From NCBI RefSeq assembly GCF_900636535.1, contig NZ_LR134289.1, positions 4,543,001 to 4,607,000 of the forward strand: 64,000 nucleotides of DNA, given 5' to 3'. The first letter of the stretch is position 1; every line of letters begins with the position of its first letter. This document shows, in pieces, positions 63,997 to 64,000 of the stretch. The position numbers were made by a program, and so were the translations under genes. Below the pieces are notes generated by a model, which worked only from the letters and a program-made list of their open reading frames with translations, searched no databases and was not told the DNA's origin. This DNA comes from Chryseobacterium gleum. GTDB taxonomy: Bacteria; Bacteroidota; Bacteroidia; Flavobacteriales; Weeksellaceae.

Positions 63997-64000
63997 TATA

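Overview
The window is AT-rich DNA from a Bacteroidota bacterium, most likely a Chryseobacterium or a close relative in the Weeksellaceae. The grounds are the chromosomal gene set (split transketolase, DUF4870 and DUF6624 proteins, a grasp-with-spasm peptide cluster), promoters with the Bacteroidota -7 element TAnnTTTG, and a phage that resembles other flavobacterial siphoprophages. Species assignment is inference.

Bases 1 to about 42,820 are the larger part of a prophage whose left end lies outside the window. It runs: recombination and replication (RecT, a YqaJ-like exonuclease, an initiator-like protein with internal 12-bp repeats, a protein with a DnaA-like HTH); a string of small early genes; ninG; a region with two structured-RNA candidates (8.37-9.13 kb); an orphan DNA methyltransferase cassette; packaging and head genes (small and large terminase, portal, metallopeptidase-like protein, minor head protein); a tRNA-like RNA at 16.3 kb; an accessory block with a reversed gene cluster (16.5-20.4 kb); scaffold, decoration, capsid and connector genes; tail genes with a -1 frameshifted chaperone pair, a 1,497-residue tape measure, an SGNH esterase-like tail protein and a 902-residue tail protein; lysis genes (holin, two spanin-like proteins, GH19 endolysin); a lysogeny switch (XRE repressor divergent from a C5-methyltransferase-like gene); more small genes; an HNH homing endonuclease; and a tyrosine integrase that abuts the 3' end of a tRNA-Ser(GGA) gene, the evident attachment site.

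Bases 42,822-64,000 are host chromosome: tRNA-Ser, asparaginase, TrmH-like and RsmE RNA methyltransferases, an S23/four-helix-bundle protein, tsaD back to back with tamB (4 bp between start codons), an Lrp/AsnC regulator, a grasp-with-spasm RiPP cluster (precursor, DUF6624 lipoprotein, ATP-grasp ligase, small protein, SPASM protein) below a TPR/LuxR-type regulator, membrane proteins and lipoproteins, a decayed small gene, and the two halves of a split transketolase.

The observations most worth following are the compact folded RNA at 8.86-9.13 kb, the class II tRNA-like RNA whose anticodon arm is replaced by about 55 nt, the methyltransferase cassette bounded by an 11-bp repeat, the duplicated hairpin leaders in front of small phage genes, phased TTGTTAG repeats shared by two control regions, and the RiPP operon. 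No claim here was checked against a database.
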